Shown: positions 49,631 through 59,755, numbered from the stretch's first letter. The stretch: DNA of 64,000 nucleotides from Rhodopirellula bahusiensis (GCF_002727185.1 NZ_NIZW01000023.1:1-64000); one strand, 5' to 3'. Numbers and translations: made by a program. The notes: generated from the letters alone by a model not told the origin.

Positions 49631-51318
49631 TTATGCATGCTGGTGAAATTCTGCAACGACGCGGATTGCTGACGTCCCAACAATTGGAACAAAGCCGCAA
49701 CGGCGACCCTCAATCGGTCGTCGACAACGCGGTCACGTTGGGATACGTCTCCGCGCGAGATGCCTTGTCAGCGATCGCCGATGAGGTTGGGCTGGAATTT
49801 CGCGACCTTCGCACGTCCGAGATTGATCTGTCGGCACTCGAAGGGTTCCCGCAAAAGCTGATCTATCGCCATTCCATGTTCCCCATCGGTTGGGATGACG
49901 GCGCGTTGCTGGTTGCGACCGCGGACCCGTTTGATCTGTACCCGCTCGACGAAGCGTGCGCAACAACGGGAAAAACCGTTGTGCCGGTCGTCGCCGAGCG
50001 TGCCGAAATCAGTCGCTTGGTAAAGAAGCACCTCGGCGTCGGCAGTGAAACCGTCGAAGGATTGGTCGCGGCTGCGGGTGACGAAGAAGTCGAACTGCTC
50101 GACGGCATCGAGACCGATGGCAGCGAATTGTCCGAGATGGCTCAAGAAGCCTCGGTCGTTCGGCTGGTCAATGAAATCTTGATCGAAGCCGTTGATTCGC
50201 GTGCCAGTGACATTCACATCGAATCGCAATCCGACGGTCTGGTGATTCGGTATCGGATCGACGGGATTTTGCACCCGCAACCGGTGCCGCCTGAAATCAA
50301 CCGTTTTCAAGCGGCCATCATCAGCCGTCTGAAAATTATGGCTCGGCTGAACATCGCTGAGAAGCGATTGCCGCAGGACGGTCGGATCAAACTCCGCGTG
50401 CACGGTCGCGAAGTTGACATTCGTCTCAGCGTGATCCCCATGATCCACGGCGAAGGCCTGGTCATGCGTGTCCTCGACAAATCGTCGATGGTGTTCGATC
50501 TGCAGGGACTCGGCATGTCCAAGGAGATCTACGATCGATTCAGTCAACTGATCAAGTTGCCGCACGGAATTGTGCTGGTCACCGGTCCGACCGGTAGTGG
50601 TAAAACGACGACGCTGTACAGCAGTCTGTTGGAAATCCGCAGCCCGGAAAACAAGATCATCACAACCGAAGATCCGGTCGAGTATCAGCTCGATGGGATC
50701 AACCAAATTCAGGTCCACTCGAAGATTGGTCTGACCTTCGCTGCATCGCTTCGAAGTATCTTGCGTCACGACCCAGACATCGTGCTGGTCGGGGAAATTC
50801 GTGACTTGGAAACCGCCGAGAATGCGACGCAAGCTTCGTTGACCGGTCACATGGTTTTCAGCACTTTGCACACCAACGATGCTGCCGGAGCTTTCACGCG
50901 GATGGTCGACATGGGCGTGGAACCGTTCTTGGTCGCCGGCACGGTGGAAGCCGTCATGGCTCAGCGTCTGCTTCGCCGTTTGTGCCAACATTGCAAGGAA
51001 TCGTTCATTCCTGAGCAAGACGATCTGCCGAAGGATTTCCCTTGGGAAGAGATCGCCGGTCGCGAAATCTATCGTAGCGTCGGCTGTCGCGAATGCCGCA
51101 ACGTTGGCTACTCGGGGCGATTGGGTATCTACGAGCTTCTCGTCAGCAGCGAACAAATTCGCGAGATGGCTCAAAACCGCGCCAGCAGTTGGGACATTCG
51201 TCGCCAAGCGGTCAAGGAAGGCATGAGAACACTTCGAATGGATGCCTGGGACAAAGTTGTCGCTGGCGTGACCAGCGTCGATGAAGTCCTTCGCGTCACC
51301 AAGGGCGAAGCTCTTTAA
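49627..51318 (+). CDS. type II secretion/type IV pilus assembly ATPase (GspE/PilB)
   Basis: The 563-residue cytoplasmic ATPase powers pseudopilus or pilus extension. The N-terminal MshEN-type domain starts HAGEILQRRGLLTSQQLEQS. The ATPase domain has Walker A GPTGSGKTTT, an Asp box (ITTEDPVEYQ), Walker B region ILVGEIRD-like (IVLVGEIRDLETA) and the His box LTGHMVFSTLHTNDA. A zinc-binding Cys set CQHC and CREC follows. It starts within the stop of the GspD-like gene and is followed by the GspF gene. Confidence 0.92.
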   Translation: MIMHAGEILQRRGLLTSQQLEQSRNGDPQSVVDNAVTLGYVSARDALSAIADEVGLEFRDLRTSEIDLSALEGFPQKLIYRHSMFPIGWDDGALLVATADPFDLYPLDEACATTGKTVVPVVAERAEISRLVKKHLGVGSETVEGLVAAAGDEEVELLDGIETDGSELSEMAQEASVVRLVNEILIEAVDSRASDIHIESQSDGLVIRYRIDGILHPQPVPPEINRFQAAIISRLKIMARLNIAEKRLPQDGRIKLRVHGREVDIRLSVIPMIHGEGLVMRVLDKSSMVFDLQGLGMSKEIYDRFSQLIKLPHGIVLVTGPTGSGKTTTLYSSLLEIRSPENKIITTEDPVEYQLDGINQIQVHSKIGLTFAASLRSILRHDPDIVLVGEIRDLETAENATQASLTGHMVFSTLHTNDAAGAFTRMVDMGVEPFLVAGTVEAVMAQRLLRRLCQHCKESFIPEQDDLPKDFPWEEIAGREIYRSVGCRECRNVGYSGRLGIYELLVSSEQIREMAQNRASSWDIRRQAVKEGMRTLRMDAWDKVVAGVTSVDEVLRVTKGEAL

Positions 51319-51401
51319 CGCGTCGTTCTTCGAGTCCAACCTAAGAAACGCTCCCAGCGCCCTCCCCATCAAGCCCGCCTGCTTCCCGCCGTTCGACAAC
51401 C

Positions 51402-52616
51402 ATGCCAACGTTTCAATACACCGCCCGAGACATGACCGGAAAGAGCGTTCAAGGATCGCTCGAAGCGGCGTCGCAGCGTGAAGCCACGTCGTTGCTCACC
51501 GGGCGAGACTTGTTCCCAACCAAAATTGCGGAACAAGCATCCGGAGCAGGTTTGTCGATCTTTGGCAAGAAACGCAAGAAGGTGAAAGGCCAGGTCATGG
51601 CCACCTTCTACGGCCAACTCGCTTCGTTGCTTCGCAGTGGCGTGCCGATGATCCGTTCGTTGACCATTCTCGGCGAACAATCCAGCACGCCCGTGCTCGG
51701 TGAAGTTCTCGCCGAAATTCGCGGTCGAGTCGAAGACGGTGAACCAATCGGCGACACGATGGGACGCTATCCCGGTGTTTTCAGTGACATGGCGGTGAAC
51801 ATGGTTCGCGCCGGTACCGAAGGTGGGTTCCTGGAAGACGCTTTGGACCGAGTCGGTGTGTTCACCGAATTACAAGAAGATTTGAAGGGACGCACCGTCA
51901 GCGCGATGGCTTACCCGGTCTTTCTGTTCACGATCGGCAGCGTTGTCATCTCCGCATTGTTGGTGTTCTTCGTTCCCAAATTCGACATGCTGTTTGATCG
52001 GCTGCGTCAAAAGGGCGAAATGCCTGCGATGACGGAAGCCTTGCTCGGTTTCAGCAACTTCCTGCAAGGTTACGGATGGATCCTGATTGTTCTGGCCATC
52101 GGTCTGATCATCTTCTTCCGCCAACAGTTGCAAACCGATAAAGGGCAAGACCTCTTCGACAAGATCAAGCTGAAGGTGCCGGTGCTCGGCGACATTTTGA
52201 TGAACCTTTCCGTTGCGCGGTTCTGCCGCGTGCTTGGAACGCTGCTTGCCAACGGTGTACCCATTCTAAAATCGCTGGACATCAGCCGGACCGCAACCGG
52301 CAATCGATTGCTCAGCCAATCCATCGCGGACGCCAGCGAAAACATCCGCAGTGGTGAAAGCCTCGCGAAACCGCTTCGTCAGTCGGGCTATTTCCCCATC
52401 TCCGTGGTGGAAATGATCAGCGTCGGCGAAGAAAGCAACTCGCTCGACCGAGTGCTTCCCGAAATCGCTGATTCGTTGGAAAAACGAACGTTCCGGCGAT
52501 TGGATTTGTTCGTGCGATTGCTCGAGCCGATCATGTTGCTCGTGATGGCGATTTTGGTTCTCGCCGTCGTGATGGCGTTGCTCGTGCCCGTCCTCAAAAG
52601 CAGCACCAGTCTCTAA
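51402..52616 (+). CDS. type II secretion inner membrane protein GspF/PilC
   Basis: The 404-residue inner membrane platform protein has the typical N-terminal PTFQYTARDMTGKSVQGSLEA, then two T2SSF domains (ATFYGQLASLLRSGVPMIRSL and FCRVLGTLLANGVPILKSLDI). Three hydrophobic segments are visible (about 175-195, 225-245 and 370-395). It is 83 bases after the ATPase gene. The operon has no pseudopilin or prepilin peptidase in the window, so those must be encoded elsewhere. Type II secretion and type IV pilus systems cannot be told apart from these three genes. Confidence 0.9.
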   Translation: MPTFQYTARDMTGKSVQGSLEAASQREATSLLTGRDLFPTKIAEQASGAGLSIFGKKRKKVKGQVMATFYGQLASLLRSGVPMIRSLTILGEQSSTPVLGEVLAEIRGRVEDGEPIGDTMGRYPGVFSDMAVNMVRAGTEGGFLEDALDRVGVFTELQEDLKGRTVSAMAYPVFLFTIGSVVISALLVFFVPKFDMLFDRLRQKGEMPAMTEALLGFSNFLQGYGWILIVLAIGLIIFFRQQLQTDKGQDLFDKIKLKVPVLGDILMNLSVARFCRVLGTLLANGVPILKSLDISRTATGNRLLSQSIADASENIRSGESLAKPLRQSGYFPISVVEMISVGEESNSLDRVLPEIADSLEKRTFRRLDLFVRLLEPIMLLVMAILVLAVVMALLVPVLKSSTSL

Positions 52617-52635
52617 CGAGACAGTGAATTCAAGA

Positions 52636-52718
52636 ACTAGCCGCTTGGCGTTAGCCACGGTTTCTGTTCTTAGCCACGGTTTTGTTCAAGGAATCGTGGC
52701 CAACTCCAAACGGCTAGT
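52636..52718. repeat. imperfect 27-base inverted repeat with internal direct repeat
   Basis: Arms 52636-52662 and 52692-52718 are reverse complements at about 23 of 27 positions. Between and within them a short direct repeat, TTAGCCACGGTTT, occurs twice (about 52651-52663 and 52670-52682). It lies just after the GspF stop and before the AraC gene end. The layout suggests a dispersed intergenic repeat element rather than a simple terminator. Confidence 0.6.
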
Positions 52719-52757
52719 GCACTGGCCGAATGGTTGTCGCCACGCGAAGTCTCCGCG

Positions 52758-53627
52758 TCATCGATTGTTGAGACGGCATTCCTTTCGGAAACCGCGAGGT
52801 GTCATGCTGGTGACTTCTTTGAATGCGCGATTGAACCGACTCAGCGAATCAAAGCCGGCAGCGAATGCGATGTCGATGATTTGGTCGTTGCTCGAGATCA
52901 GCAATCGTTGAGCTTCGGCGACGCGATGACGTGTGATCAATCCATTCAGCGTCAATCCAAATGTCTTTCGAAACAGAGTCGATGCGTAGTCGGGATGAAG
53001 GTCAACGCATTCGGCGATGTCCTTGATTTGCAATCGGGATTTGAAATTGCGAGCGATGTGACACGCCATCAATTCGGCTTTGGCAAGGTTCGGTGACGAG
53101 TTTTTTAGGCTCGCGTCTCGTGCGTCCGACGAGAGCACGGGATTCTTGCTGTACGATCGAGCCAAACGCAGCAGCCTGGCTTTGAGTTCGAGCAACACGA
53201 ATTCACGCGTGTTCTCCGCATCGTTCGATACGTCCGAATGCCACTGTTGAAACAGGAACTTGTCGCGAGTCGCTGTGGTTGAATCACAGTCGCCTGACAA
53301 CACGTTTCCCAAAATCAGTTGCGTTTGAAGGCTCTCGGGCAATCCCCATTGCAGGAACCATCCGAATGGAATCGTGATGACGTAGTAGTGCGTCACATCG
53401 CGAAACTCGACGATTTGATGCGGAACCGCGGCCCAGAACAGCGTGAGAGTGTGCGCGTCCACCGTGATCCGATTGCCACCAATCAAATACGTCAGTGACC
53501 CAGAGTCGAGAAAGTTGATCTCGATCTCGTCGTGACGGTCCGGACGCGGCATCGGTACCGGTTCCCACAGTTCACAGGTGAAACCGTAGGGGGCGAACTC
53601 AGGTCTTTGTGTGTCAAAATGTTGCAT
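52758..53627 (-). CDS. AraC family transcriptional regulator
   Basis: The 289-residue protein has an N-terminal cupin-like sensor (about 20-120: HDEIEINFLDSGSLTYLIGG, TLFWAAVPHQ) and a C-terminal double helix-turn-helix (about 190-285). The latter reads LQIKDIAECVDLHPDYASTLFRKTFG and IIDIAFAAGFDSLSRFNRAF, ending in the family TPRGFRKE. It is divergent from the ribose operon over 213 bases, so it is the likely regulator of that operon and may respond to ribose or a derivative. Confidence 0.87.
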   Translation of the reverse strand: MQHFDTQRPEFAPYGFTCELWEPVPMPRPDRHDEIEINFLDSGSLTYLIGGNRITVDAHTLTLFWAAVPHQIVEFRDVTHYYVITIPFGWFLQWGLPESLQTQLILGNVLSGDCDSTTATRDKFLFQQWHSDVSNDAENTREFVLLELKARLLRLARSYSKNPVLSSDARDASLKNSSPNLAKAELMACHIARNFKSRLQIKDIAECVDLHPDYASTLFRKTFGLTLNGLITRHRVAEAQRLLISSNDQIIDIAFAAGFDSLSRFNRAFKEVTSMTPRGFRKECRLNNR

Positions 53628-53840
53628 AGTCTAAGGATAGTGCAAGTCTGGCGAGCTTTCGAGGGAGAATGTGCGAATTCCTGGTGTATTGTTAATCCTG
53701 AAATTGATTTGCAACGAGAGCCCATTTTCGCTTTTCAGCTATTCGACTTCATGATCGTCGATCATCCGACCTGCTGGCGGAATCGATCGGCGCGCCCCCG
53801 ATAAAGTACTCCTCTTCAGATATCAGTTAGGACCTCATTG

Positions 53841-55010
53841 ATGAGCGTAGTGAAACCCGAGTCCGTGCGTGCCGTTGCGATGACAGCGCCTGGTGCCACC
53901 GAAATGCGGACCTATCCCTATCCCACGGTGGATCACGACTCGGCCATCTTGAAAGTCGACATGTCCGGAATCTGCGGGACGGATCGGCACATCTTCAAAG
54001 GCGAAGCATCCGAGATTCGCGGAAAGTCGATCTTTCCATACGTTGGTGGTCACGAAGTGATCGGCACGATCGTCGAGATCGGCGACAACGCCGCGAAGGT
54101 TTTGGACTACGACAAGCAAGTTTTGCAGGTCGGTGACCGCGTCGCGATCGCCGTCGAGGTCAATTGCGGGCATTGCTACTACTGCCGCAAACACTACAAC
54201 AACACAACGTGCCTGAACCAAATTCAAGCCTACGGGTTGCATCCCAACGCGGACACGCTTCCTTACTTGCGAGGTGGGTTTGCGGAGTACATCTTCATTC
54301 GGCCTGGCACACACCTGTTCAAAGTCCCCGACGAAATGTCGACTGACGTTGCCGTATTCGTGGAAGAGATGGCCGTCGCGTATCACAGTTTGGCAAGAGC
54401 CGCCGGCCCGTTTGCTCCGGTCAACGAAGGCTTTGGTCCTGGTTGCTCCGTCGCGGTGCTCGGCAACGGTCCACTCGGAATCCTTCACGGGATCATGGCG
54501 AGCATTCACGGTGCCGGTTTGCGAATCGCGACTGACTTGTCTGATTTGCGTTTGGAGAAAGCCAAGAACCTTTACGCAGACGTGACGATCAACGCATCAA
54601 AGGTTTCGACTGACGAACGGATCGCTCAGGTCCAAGAGATGACGGAAGGCGTCGGCCCCGACTTGGTGATTGAATCGGCGGGCGAACCCGAAGCGTTCAT
54701 TGAAGCACTTCGAATGGTTCGAAAGGGCGGCACAGTCATCGAAGTCGGCAACTGGGTCGACCTCGGCAAGCCAGTCGCTTTGGATGTCATGCGCCATATC
54801 AGTTCCAAGAACTTGCACATTCATTCCGTGTTCCACTGCGGAACCGATTGGCGGCCCGTGCTGAACATTTTGCATCAGCAATCAAATCGTTACGACTTTG
54901 CATCCTTGATCACGCATCGCTTCAGTCTGGACGAACTCGTCGACAAGTTTGGAACGGTCACTGACTTTGATGAATGCTGTAAAATCGAAGTGATTCCGCA
55001 CAAAAGCTGA
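53841..55010 (+). CDS. zinc-dependent medium-chain alcohol dehydrogenase
   Basis: The 389-residue protein (ATG at 53841 with AGGA 8 bases upstream) is a Zn-dependent MDR oxidoreductase. Catalytic zinc ligands are in GICGTDRHIF and GGHEVIG. The structural zinc set is CGHCYYCRKHYNNTTC. The Rossmann loop is VLGNGPLGILHG and the NAD-selecting Asp is in TDLSDLRLEKA. It leads the ribose operon, so it probably oxidises or reduces a sugar or polyol entering the same pathway; the substrate is not deducible. Confidence 0.85.
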   Translation: MSVVKPESVRAVAMTAPGATEMRTYPYPTVDHDSAILKVDMSGICGTDRHIFKGEASEIRGKSIFPYVGGHEVIGTIVEIGDNAAKVLDYDKQVLQVGDRVAIAVEVNCGHCYYCRKHYNNTTCLNQIQAYGLHPNADTLPYLRGGFAEYIFIRPGTHLFKVPDEMSTDVAVFVEEMAVAYHSLARAAGPFAPVNEGFGPGCSVAVLGNGPLGILHGIMASIHGAGLRIATDLSDLRLEKAKNLYADVTINASKVSTDERIAQVQEMTEGVGPDLVIESAGEPEAFIEALRMVRKGGTVIEVGNWVDLGKPVALDVMRHISSKNLHIHSVFHCGTDWRPVLNILHQQSNRYDFASLITHRFSLDELVDKFGTVTDFDECCKIEVIPHKS

Positions 55011-55164
55011 GGTCACTTCGCGAATCCTCGCCGGCTGAATCAAACCTTTGTCGTTGCTTTCTTGCGAAGTTCGCGACGAGATTCGTCGTGTGGTTTCGCA
55101 TCGCTGCAATGCGTTTGTTGCATCATCTCCACCTTTCAAACCCACTCCATCTTTCGCGAACTTC

Positions 55165-55572
55165 ATGAAACGCACCCGATTACTCAACAGCGAGCTGTGC
55201 TATGAAATCAGCCGGCTCGGGCATACTGCATCGATCACGCTTTGCGATGCTGGTTTGCCGATCCCTTCGGGTGTGAAGCGGATTGATTTAGCAATCGAGG
55301 ACGGCTATCCGACCTTCCTGCGAACGTTGGATGCAATCTTGAGCGAGCTGAAGGTGGAGGAGATCGTGATTGCTAGTGAGATGCATGACCGCAACCAATT
55401 GTTGTTTGAGCAGATGATGAAACTCTTCGAAGCTCATCTCATGGCACCGAAGATCACCGAGGTTTCTCATGTCGAATTCAAGCAACGAACAGAGGACAGT
55501 GAGGCGGTTGTTCGCACAGGAGAATGCACGCCCTATGCGAACGTGATCCTGAAATCCGGCGTTGTGTTTTGA
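55165..55572 (+). CDS. rbsD: D-ribose pyranase
   Basis: RbsD interconverts the pyranose and furanose forms of D-ribose so that ribokinase receives the furanose. The 135-residue protein (ATG at 55165) matches throughout: MKRTRLLNSE, the catalytic His in RLGHTASITLCDAGLPIP, and the C-terminal RTGECTPYANVILKSGVVF. The frame is open from 55048, but that part is unlike the family. It is 154 bases after the dehydrogenase gene and 42 bases before rbsB. Confidence 0.93.
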   Translation: MKRTRLLNSELCYEISRLGHTASITLCDAGLPIPSGVKRIDLAIEDGYPTFLRTLDAILSELKVEEIVIASEMHDRNQLLFEQMMKLFEAHLMAPKITEVSHVEFKQRTEDSEAVVRTGECTPYANVILKSGVVF

Positions 55573-55614
55573 CACCGCAATCATTCCCATCAACCTTCCA
55601 GTGAGACTTCATCG

Positions 55615-56604
55615 ATGAGCCCAGGCAAGCAACCCAACCGATTCGCGAAATGTTTATTGTGCGTGTTCGCACTGCTGATCGGTGGATGTCGCAATGAAAC
55701 GAAAAACGCTGATGGTTCGGCTGACTCCGATGCTCCCAAGAGGGTTGCGGTGATTGTCTCGACGCTAAACAACCCGTGGTTTGTTGTGCTCGCTGAGTCA
55801 GCCCGCGACAGTGCGATTGAGTTGGGATATGACGCGGTGGTGTTTGACTCGCAGAACGACCCCGCGAAAGAGACGGCCCATTTCGACAACGTGATCGCTT
55901 CGGGCTATTCCGCTGTCCTTTTCAATCCAACCGACGCGGACGGTTCGGTCGCGAATGTGCGTCGAGCGAAAGAGGCTGGCGTTCCGGTCTTTTGCATGGA
56001 CCGAGAAATCAACGCGACGGACGTTGCGGCTTCGCAAATTCTGTCGGACAACTATTCCGGTTGCGTCGCGATTGGACAGCACTTCGTCAAAGAGGTCGGT
56101 GAGTCCGGCGAATATGCAGAATTGCTCGGTTTGGTGGGGGACAACAACACGAGGAATCGCTCCGACGGTTTCCACAGTGTGGTCGATCGCTATCCCGATC
56201 TGAAAATGGTTGCCCAACAAAGTGCAGACTTTGATCGCGCTAAGGCGCTGGAAGTCATGGAAGCCATTTTGCAAGCGAACCCAGACATCAAGGCTGTCTT
56301 TTGCGGGAACGACGCAATGGCGATGGGGGCCTATCAAGCGTTGCTAGCCGCCAACAAAGCAGAGCAAGTCAAAATCTTTGGTTTTGACGGTGCCGATGAT
56401 GTGGTCGCCATGATTCACGAAGGAAAGATCACCGCAACGGGGATGCAGTTTCCAAAGCTGATGGCGAAAACCGCGGCGGAGTACGCCGATCGATATCTCA
56501 AGGGAGACCACGACCTTTTGCAAAAGGTACCGGTTGCCGTTGAGTTGGTTCACCAAGGGAATGCATCAAAGTTTGGTGACTTTGACGAAGAAGGTTCCGA
56601 GTGA
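55615..56604 (+). CDS. rbsB: ribose ABC transporter substrate-binding lipoprotein
   Basis: The 329-residue protein has a lipoprotein signal ([12 protein letters not shown]). The mature part has the sugar-binding periplasmic fold: [63 protein letters not shown] and [13 protein letters not shown]. These match ribose-binding proteins of the RbsB type. Its stop overlaps the start of the DUF2291 gene (GTGA). Ribose is the natural inference from rbsD and rbsK in the operon. Confidence 0.9.
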   Translation: MSPGKQPNRFAKCLLCVFALLIGGCRNETKNADGSADSDAPKRVAVIVSTLNNPWFVVLAESARDSAIELGYDAVVFDSQNDPAKETAHFDNVIASGYSAVLFNPTDADGSVANVRRAKEAGVPVFCMDREINATDVAASQILSDNYSGCVAIGQHFVKEVGESGEYAELLGLVGDNNTRNRSDGFHSVVDRYPDLKMVAQQSADFDRAKALEVMEAILQANPDIKAVFCGNDAMAMGAYQALLAANKAEQVKIFGFDGADDVVAMIHEGKITATGMQFPKLMAKTAAEYADRYLKGDHDLLQKVPVAVELVHQGNASKFGDFDEEGSE

Positions 56605-57257
56605 TTTCCCGTCAAAAAATATGGATCTCCCGCTTCGCAGTCGCAATTGGAATCTTGGTGCTCTTGTACCTGTTCCCACTATTTCGCGTCGTTTCCCTGG
56701 ATGATGCGAACGAGGCGTCTGCGAAAGCATCGGCGGCGAAGTTCGATCCGATCGTGTTCGTCGATCAGTTCTGGAACGACAAATTGCTGGCGTCGAAAGC
56801 AAACGCGGTCGATGCGTTGGAGTTGGTCAATGAAATACAAGCCAACCCCGGCAAAGTCCGTCAAGCACGCGGCCGGCAGGTGGGTTTGAGTCAATCGTAT
56901 TTTTTGACTGTCACCGGTGTCGGGCGAGTTGTCTCGGTCGAAAAGAACTCTGTCGGGCTTGCAATCACTGATCAATCAGATGAAGCGGAGGTGGTTTTGG
57001 AATCGGGTATTCTGTTCGGCAACACGGTCCGAGACGGGACGGGTTTGTTGGATGTCAATGAATTCCAAAACACACAAGACTTCAATTCGATTTCAACGGA
57101 ATTGAATCGGCGGATCGAAGCGGATGTGCTGCCAACGTTGCGAGACATTGCCACGTCAGGCACCGAAATCGAATTCTCCGGTTGCGCGCAAGTCAGCGAT
57201 GAAGCCACGGATCTGAATCCTCTGCGAGTGGTCCCATTCTTCGTGGAGGCAAAATGA
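56601..57257 (+). CDS. DUF2291 membrane-anchored periplasmic protein
   Basis: The 218-residue protein starts with GTG inside the rbsB stop and ends inside the rbsA start (ATGA). One N-terminal membrane anchor ([17 protein letters not shown]) is followed by a soluble domain with [20 protein letters not shown] and GRVVSV. DUF2291 genes are known to sit in sugar ABC transporter operons and are uncharacterised. The tight overlaps suggest it is made in fixed ratio with the transporter and probably works with the binding protein or permease. Confidence 0.8.
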   Translation: MISRQKIWISRFAVAIGILVLLYLFPLFRVVSLDDANEASAKASAAKFDPIVFVDQFWNDKLLASKANAVDALELVNEIQANPGKVRQARGRQVGLSQSYFLTVTGVGRVVSVEKNSVGLAITDQSDEAEVVLESGILFGNTVRDGTGLLDVNEFQNTQDFNSISTELNRRIEADVLPTLRDIATSGTEIEFSGCAQVSDEATDLNPLRVVPFFVEAK

Positions 57258-58789
57258 CTGTCTCCGGTGATTTGGTTCTCGAAGCCAAGAAGATTTCCAA
57301 GCTTTTTCCGGGCGTGAAAGCCTTGGATGGAGTTGACTTGAATTTGAGGTCAGGACGTTTGACCGCGCTGCTCGGCGAAAATGGTGCGGGCAAGTCGACG
57401 CTGATGAAAATCTTGGCGGGAGTTCAACCGCCCGATGAAGGAGAATTGTTGGTGGATCGCGAGCCGGTCCAATTCACCGGTCCGCGGCATGCTCACGATC
57501 ACGGAATCGCGATGATCCACCAAGAGTTGAGCTTGGTGCCGGACTTGAGTGTTGCTGAAAACATCTTTCTCGGACGCGAACCACTTCGATTCGAAACGCT
57601 GATTGACTATTCGGAACTCAATCGGCAAGCCTCGCAGTGGCTGAAACGGTTGGAACTGGATGTCTCACCAACGACGCCCGTACGCCGACTTCGCGTTGGA
57701 CAACAACAACTGGTGGAGATCGCCCGAGCGTTGGCGGGGAATGTTCGCATCCTGATCATGGACGAACCCACGTCTGCGATCACTGATCGCGAAACGGAAG
57801 TCTTGTTTCGCTGCATCGCTGACCTGAAGAAGCAAGGCGTTGCGATTGTCTACATCACACATCGTTTGGAAGAGCTCGAGCAGATCGCCGACGACATCGT
57901 TGTGATGCGTGATGGTTGTTTGATCGGAACAGCTGAGTTCGGCGAGTTGAGTCACGACGAAATGGTCCGCATGATGGTCGGCCGAGAGGTGAAGGTTCTT
58001 TCCAAAGAATCATCCACCAACAAATACCCGGTACTGAGCGCGGGCAACATTTCGCTGAAGCACCCGACACGCCCTGGGGACTTCTTGGTCAATGAAGTTG
58101 ACTTGCACGTTTGCAAAGGGGAAGTGCTCGGCATCTTTGGATTGATGGGTGCCGGTCGAACCGAATTGCTGGAGTGTCTGTTCGGTTTGCATCCGAAGAC
58201 TTCGAGCGGAAACGTGAGCATTCACGACGAATGCGTTCGCCTGAAATGTCCCGCCGATGCGATTGCACATGGTTTGGCTCTGGTCCCAGAGGATCGCAAG
58301 CACGACGGATTGGTACTGTCGATGAGCGTCGCTGAAAACGCGAGTCTTGCAAGTCTGAAACAGGCGGAGAAGTTTGGCTTCATCGACCGAGCGAAAGAAC
58401 GCGAGCACACTCGGCGCTTCGTCGAACGTTTTCGCGTGAAAACGCCATCGTTACGAGAGAAAATTGTCAACTTGAGTGGCGGGAATCAGCAGAAGGTCAT
58501 CTTGGCGAAATGGTTGGCGACCGGACCCGCCGTGTTGATGTTGGACGAGCCCACACGAGGAATCGATATCCATGCGAAGAACGAGATTTACACTTTGATT
58601 GATGAACTGACGACGGACGGATTGGCTGTGATCATGGTTTCGTCGGAGCTGCCCGAAGTGATGGCGGTTTCGGACCGGATTTTGGTGATGTGCGAAGGAC
58701 GTGCGACACAAGAATTCGATCGGGCGGAGGCCACCGAGGAGGCCATCCTGCAAGCCGCTCTGCCGAAAAGGACGTCGATTCCATGTTAG
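57254..58789 (+). CDS. rbsA: ribose ABC transporter ATP-binding protein
   Basis: The 511-residue protein contains two ABC domains in tandem, as in all RbsA/MglA/XylG transporters. The first has Walker A GENGAGKST, signature LRVGQQQLVEIARAL and Walker B LIMDEPTSA. The second has the usual degenerate Walker A GLMGAGRTELL, signature LSGGNQQKVILAKWL and Walker B LMLDEPTRGID. It overlaps the DUF2291 gene by 4 bases and rbsC by 7 (ATGTTAG). Confidence 0.93.
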   Translation: MTVSGDLVLEAKKISKLFPGVKALDGVDLNLRSGRLTALLGENGAGKSTLMKILAGVQPPDEGELLVDREPVQFTGPRHAHDHGIAMIHQELSLVPDLSVAENIFLGREPLRFETLIDYSELNRQASQWLKRLELDVSPTTPVRRLRVGQQQLVEIARALAGNVRILIMDEPTSAITDRETEVLFRCIADLKKQGVAIVYITHRLEELEQIADDIVVMRDGCLIGTAEFGELSHDEMVRMMVGREVKVLSKESSTNKYPVLSAGNISLKHPTRPGDFLVNEVDLHVCKGEVLGIFGLMGAGRTELLECLFGLHPKTSSGNVSIHDECVRLKCPADAIAHGLALVPEDRKHDGLVLSMSVAENASLASLKQAEKFGFIDRAKEREHTRRFVERFRVKTPSLREKIVNLSGGNQQKVILAKWLATGPAVLMLDEPTRGIDIHAKNEIYTLIDELTTDGLAVIMVSSELPEVMAVSDRILVMCEGRATQEFDRAEATEEAILQAALPKRTSIPC

Positions 58790-59754
58790 AGAACAAACGA
58801 GAACACCTCGCGAAATTTCAGTCGCTGATCGCATTGGCCGTGATGCTGATCGCGATGAGTTTGTTATCCGATAGCTTCTTCACGCCCGACAACGGGCTGA
58901 ATATCCTGCGGCAAATTTCAGTCAACCTGAGTCTTTCCATTGGGATGACTTTGATCATCTTGACCGGCGGAATCGACTTGTCCGTCGGAGCGATCCTGGC
59001 TTTGTCCGGTGCCGTCGCCGCTGGGTTGCTGAAGAACGGTATCGTGATTGAACCGCTCGGCGTGAAGCTGCAGTTCACCGTTATAGGTTCGATCGTGTCC
59101 GGGCTATTGGTTGGATCCGCAGCGGGATTGTTCAACGGAGTCGCGGTGACGCGATTCAAGCTGCCGCCGTTTGTGGCGACTCTGGGCATGTTCAGCATCG
59201 CTCGCGGATTGACCATGCTGTGGACCGGGGGATTTCCGGTCACAGGGCTTGGTTCATCGTTCGGTTACATCGGTACGGGAGTGCTTCTTGGAATCCCGGT
59301 GCCCGTCTGGATCACCGGCGGATTGGTCGGCGTGTTTGTGGCTCTGACACGGACAACTCGCTTTGGACGCCATGTGTACGCCGTGGGTGGCAACGAAAGG
59401 GCGTCTTTGTTGACTGGTTTGCCCGTCGATCGGATCAAAATTGCTGTGTACACGCTCGGAGGCTTGCTGGCCGGCGTGGCAGGACTGATCGTCACGGCTC
59501 GCTTGGATTCGGCACAACCCAACGCTGGATTGGGGTACGAACTCGATTCCATCGCCGCCGTCGTAATCGGTGGAACATCGCTGTCGGGCGGCCGAGGCAG
59601 CGTGATGGGCACGGTTCTTGGTTGTCTGATCATCGGTGTGTTGAACAACGGTTTGTTTCTGCTAAACGTTTCCCCTTTTTGGCAACAAGTGGTCAAGGGC
59701 TTTGTGATCCTTGCCGCCGTTGCCGTCGACCGCATGAGTCAAAGGGATCGCTAG
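58783..59754 (+). CDS. rbsC: ribose ABC transporter permease
   Basis: The 323-residue integral membrane permease begins MLENKREHLAKFQSLIALAV at the ATG at 58783 and has about eight to ten hydrophobic helices. Family motifs are MTLIILTGGIDLSVGAILALSGA and VGGNERASLLTGLPVDRIK, followed by the EAA-like loop and VVIGGTSLSGGRGSVMGT. It overlaps rbsA by 7 bases and is one base before rbsK. Confidence 0.93.
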   Translation: MLENKREHLAKFQSLIALAVMLIAMSLLSDSFFTPDNGLNILRQISVNLSLSIGMTLIILTGGIDLSVGAILALSGAVAAGLLKNGIVIEPLGVKLQFTVIGSIVSGLLVGSAAGLFNGVAVTRFKLPPFVATLGMFSIARGLTMLWTGGFPVTGLGSSFGYIGTGVLLGIPVPVWITGGLVGVFVALTRTTRFGRHVYAVGGNERASLLTGLPVDRIKIAVYTLGGLLAGVAGLIVTARLDSAQPNAGLGYELDSIAAVVIGGTSLSGGRGSVMGTVLGCLIIGVLNNGLFLLNVSPFWQQVVKGFVILAAVAVDRMSQRDR

Positions 59755-59755
59755 C

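Noticed and set aside
49768-51408. 546-codon minus-strand reading frame
   Set aside because: It is antisense to the GspE/PilB ATPase gene, which has all Walker and zinc motifs. The antisense product is His/Asp/Arg-rich without domains.
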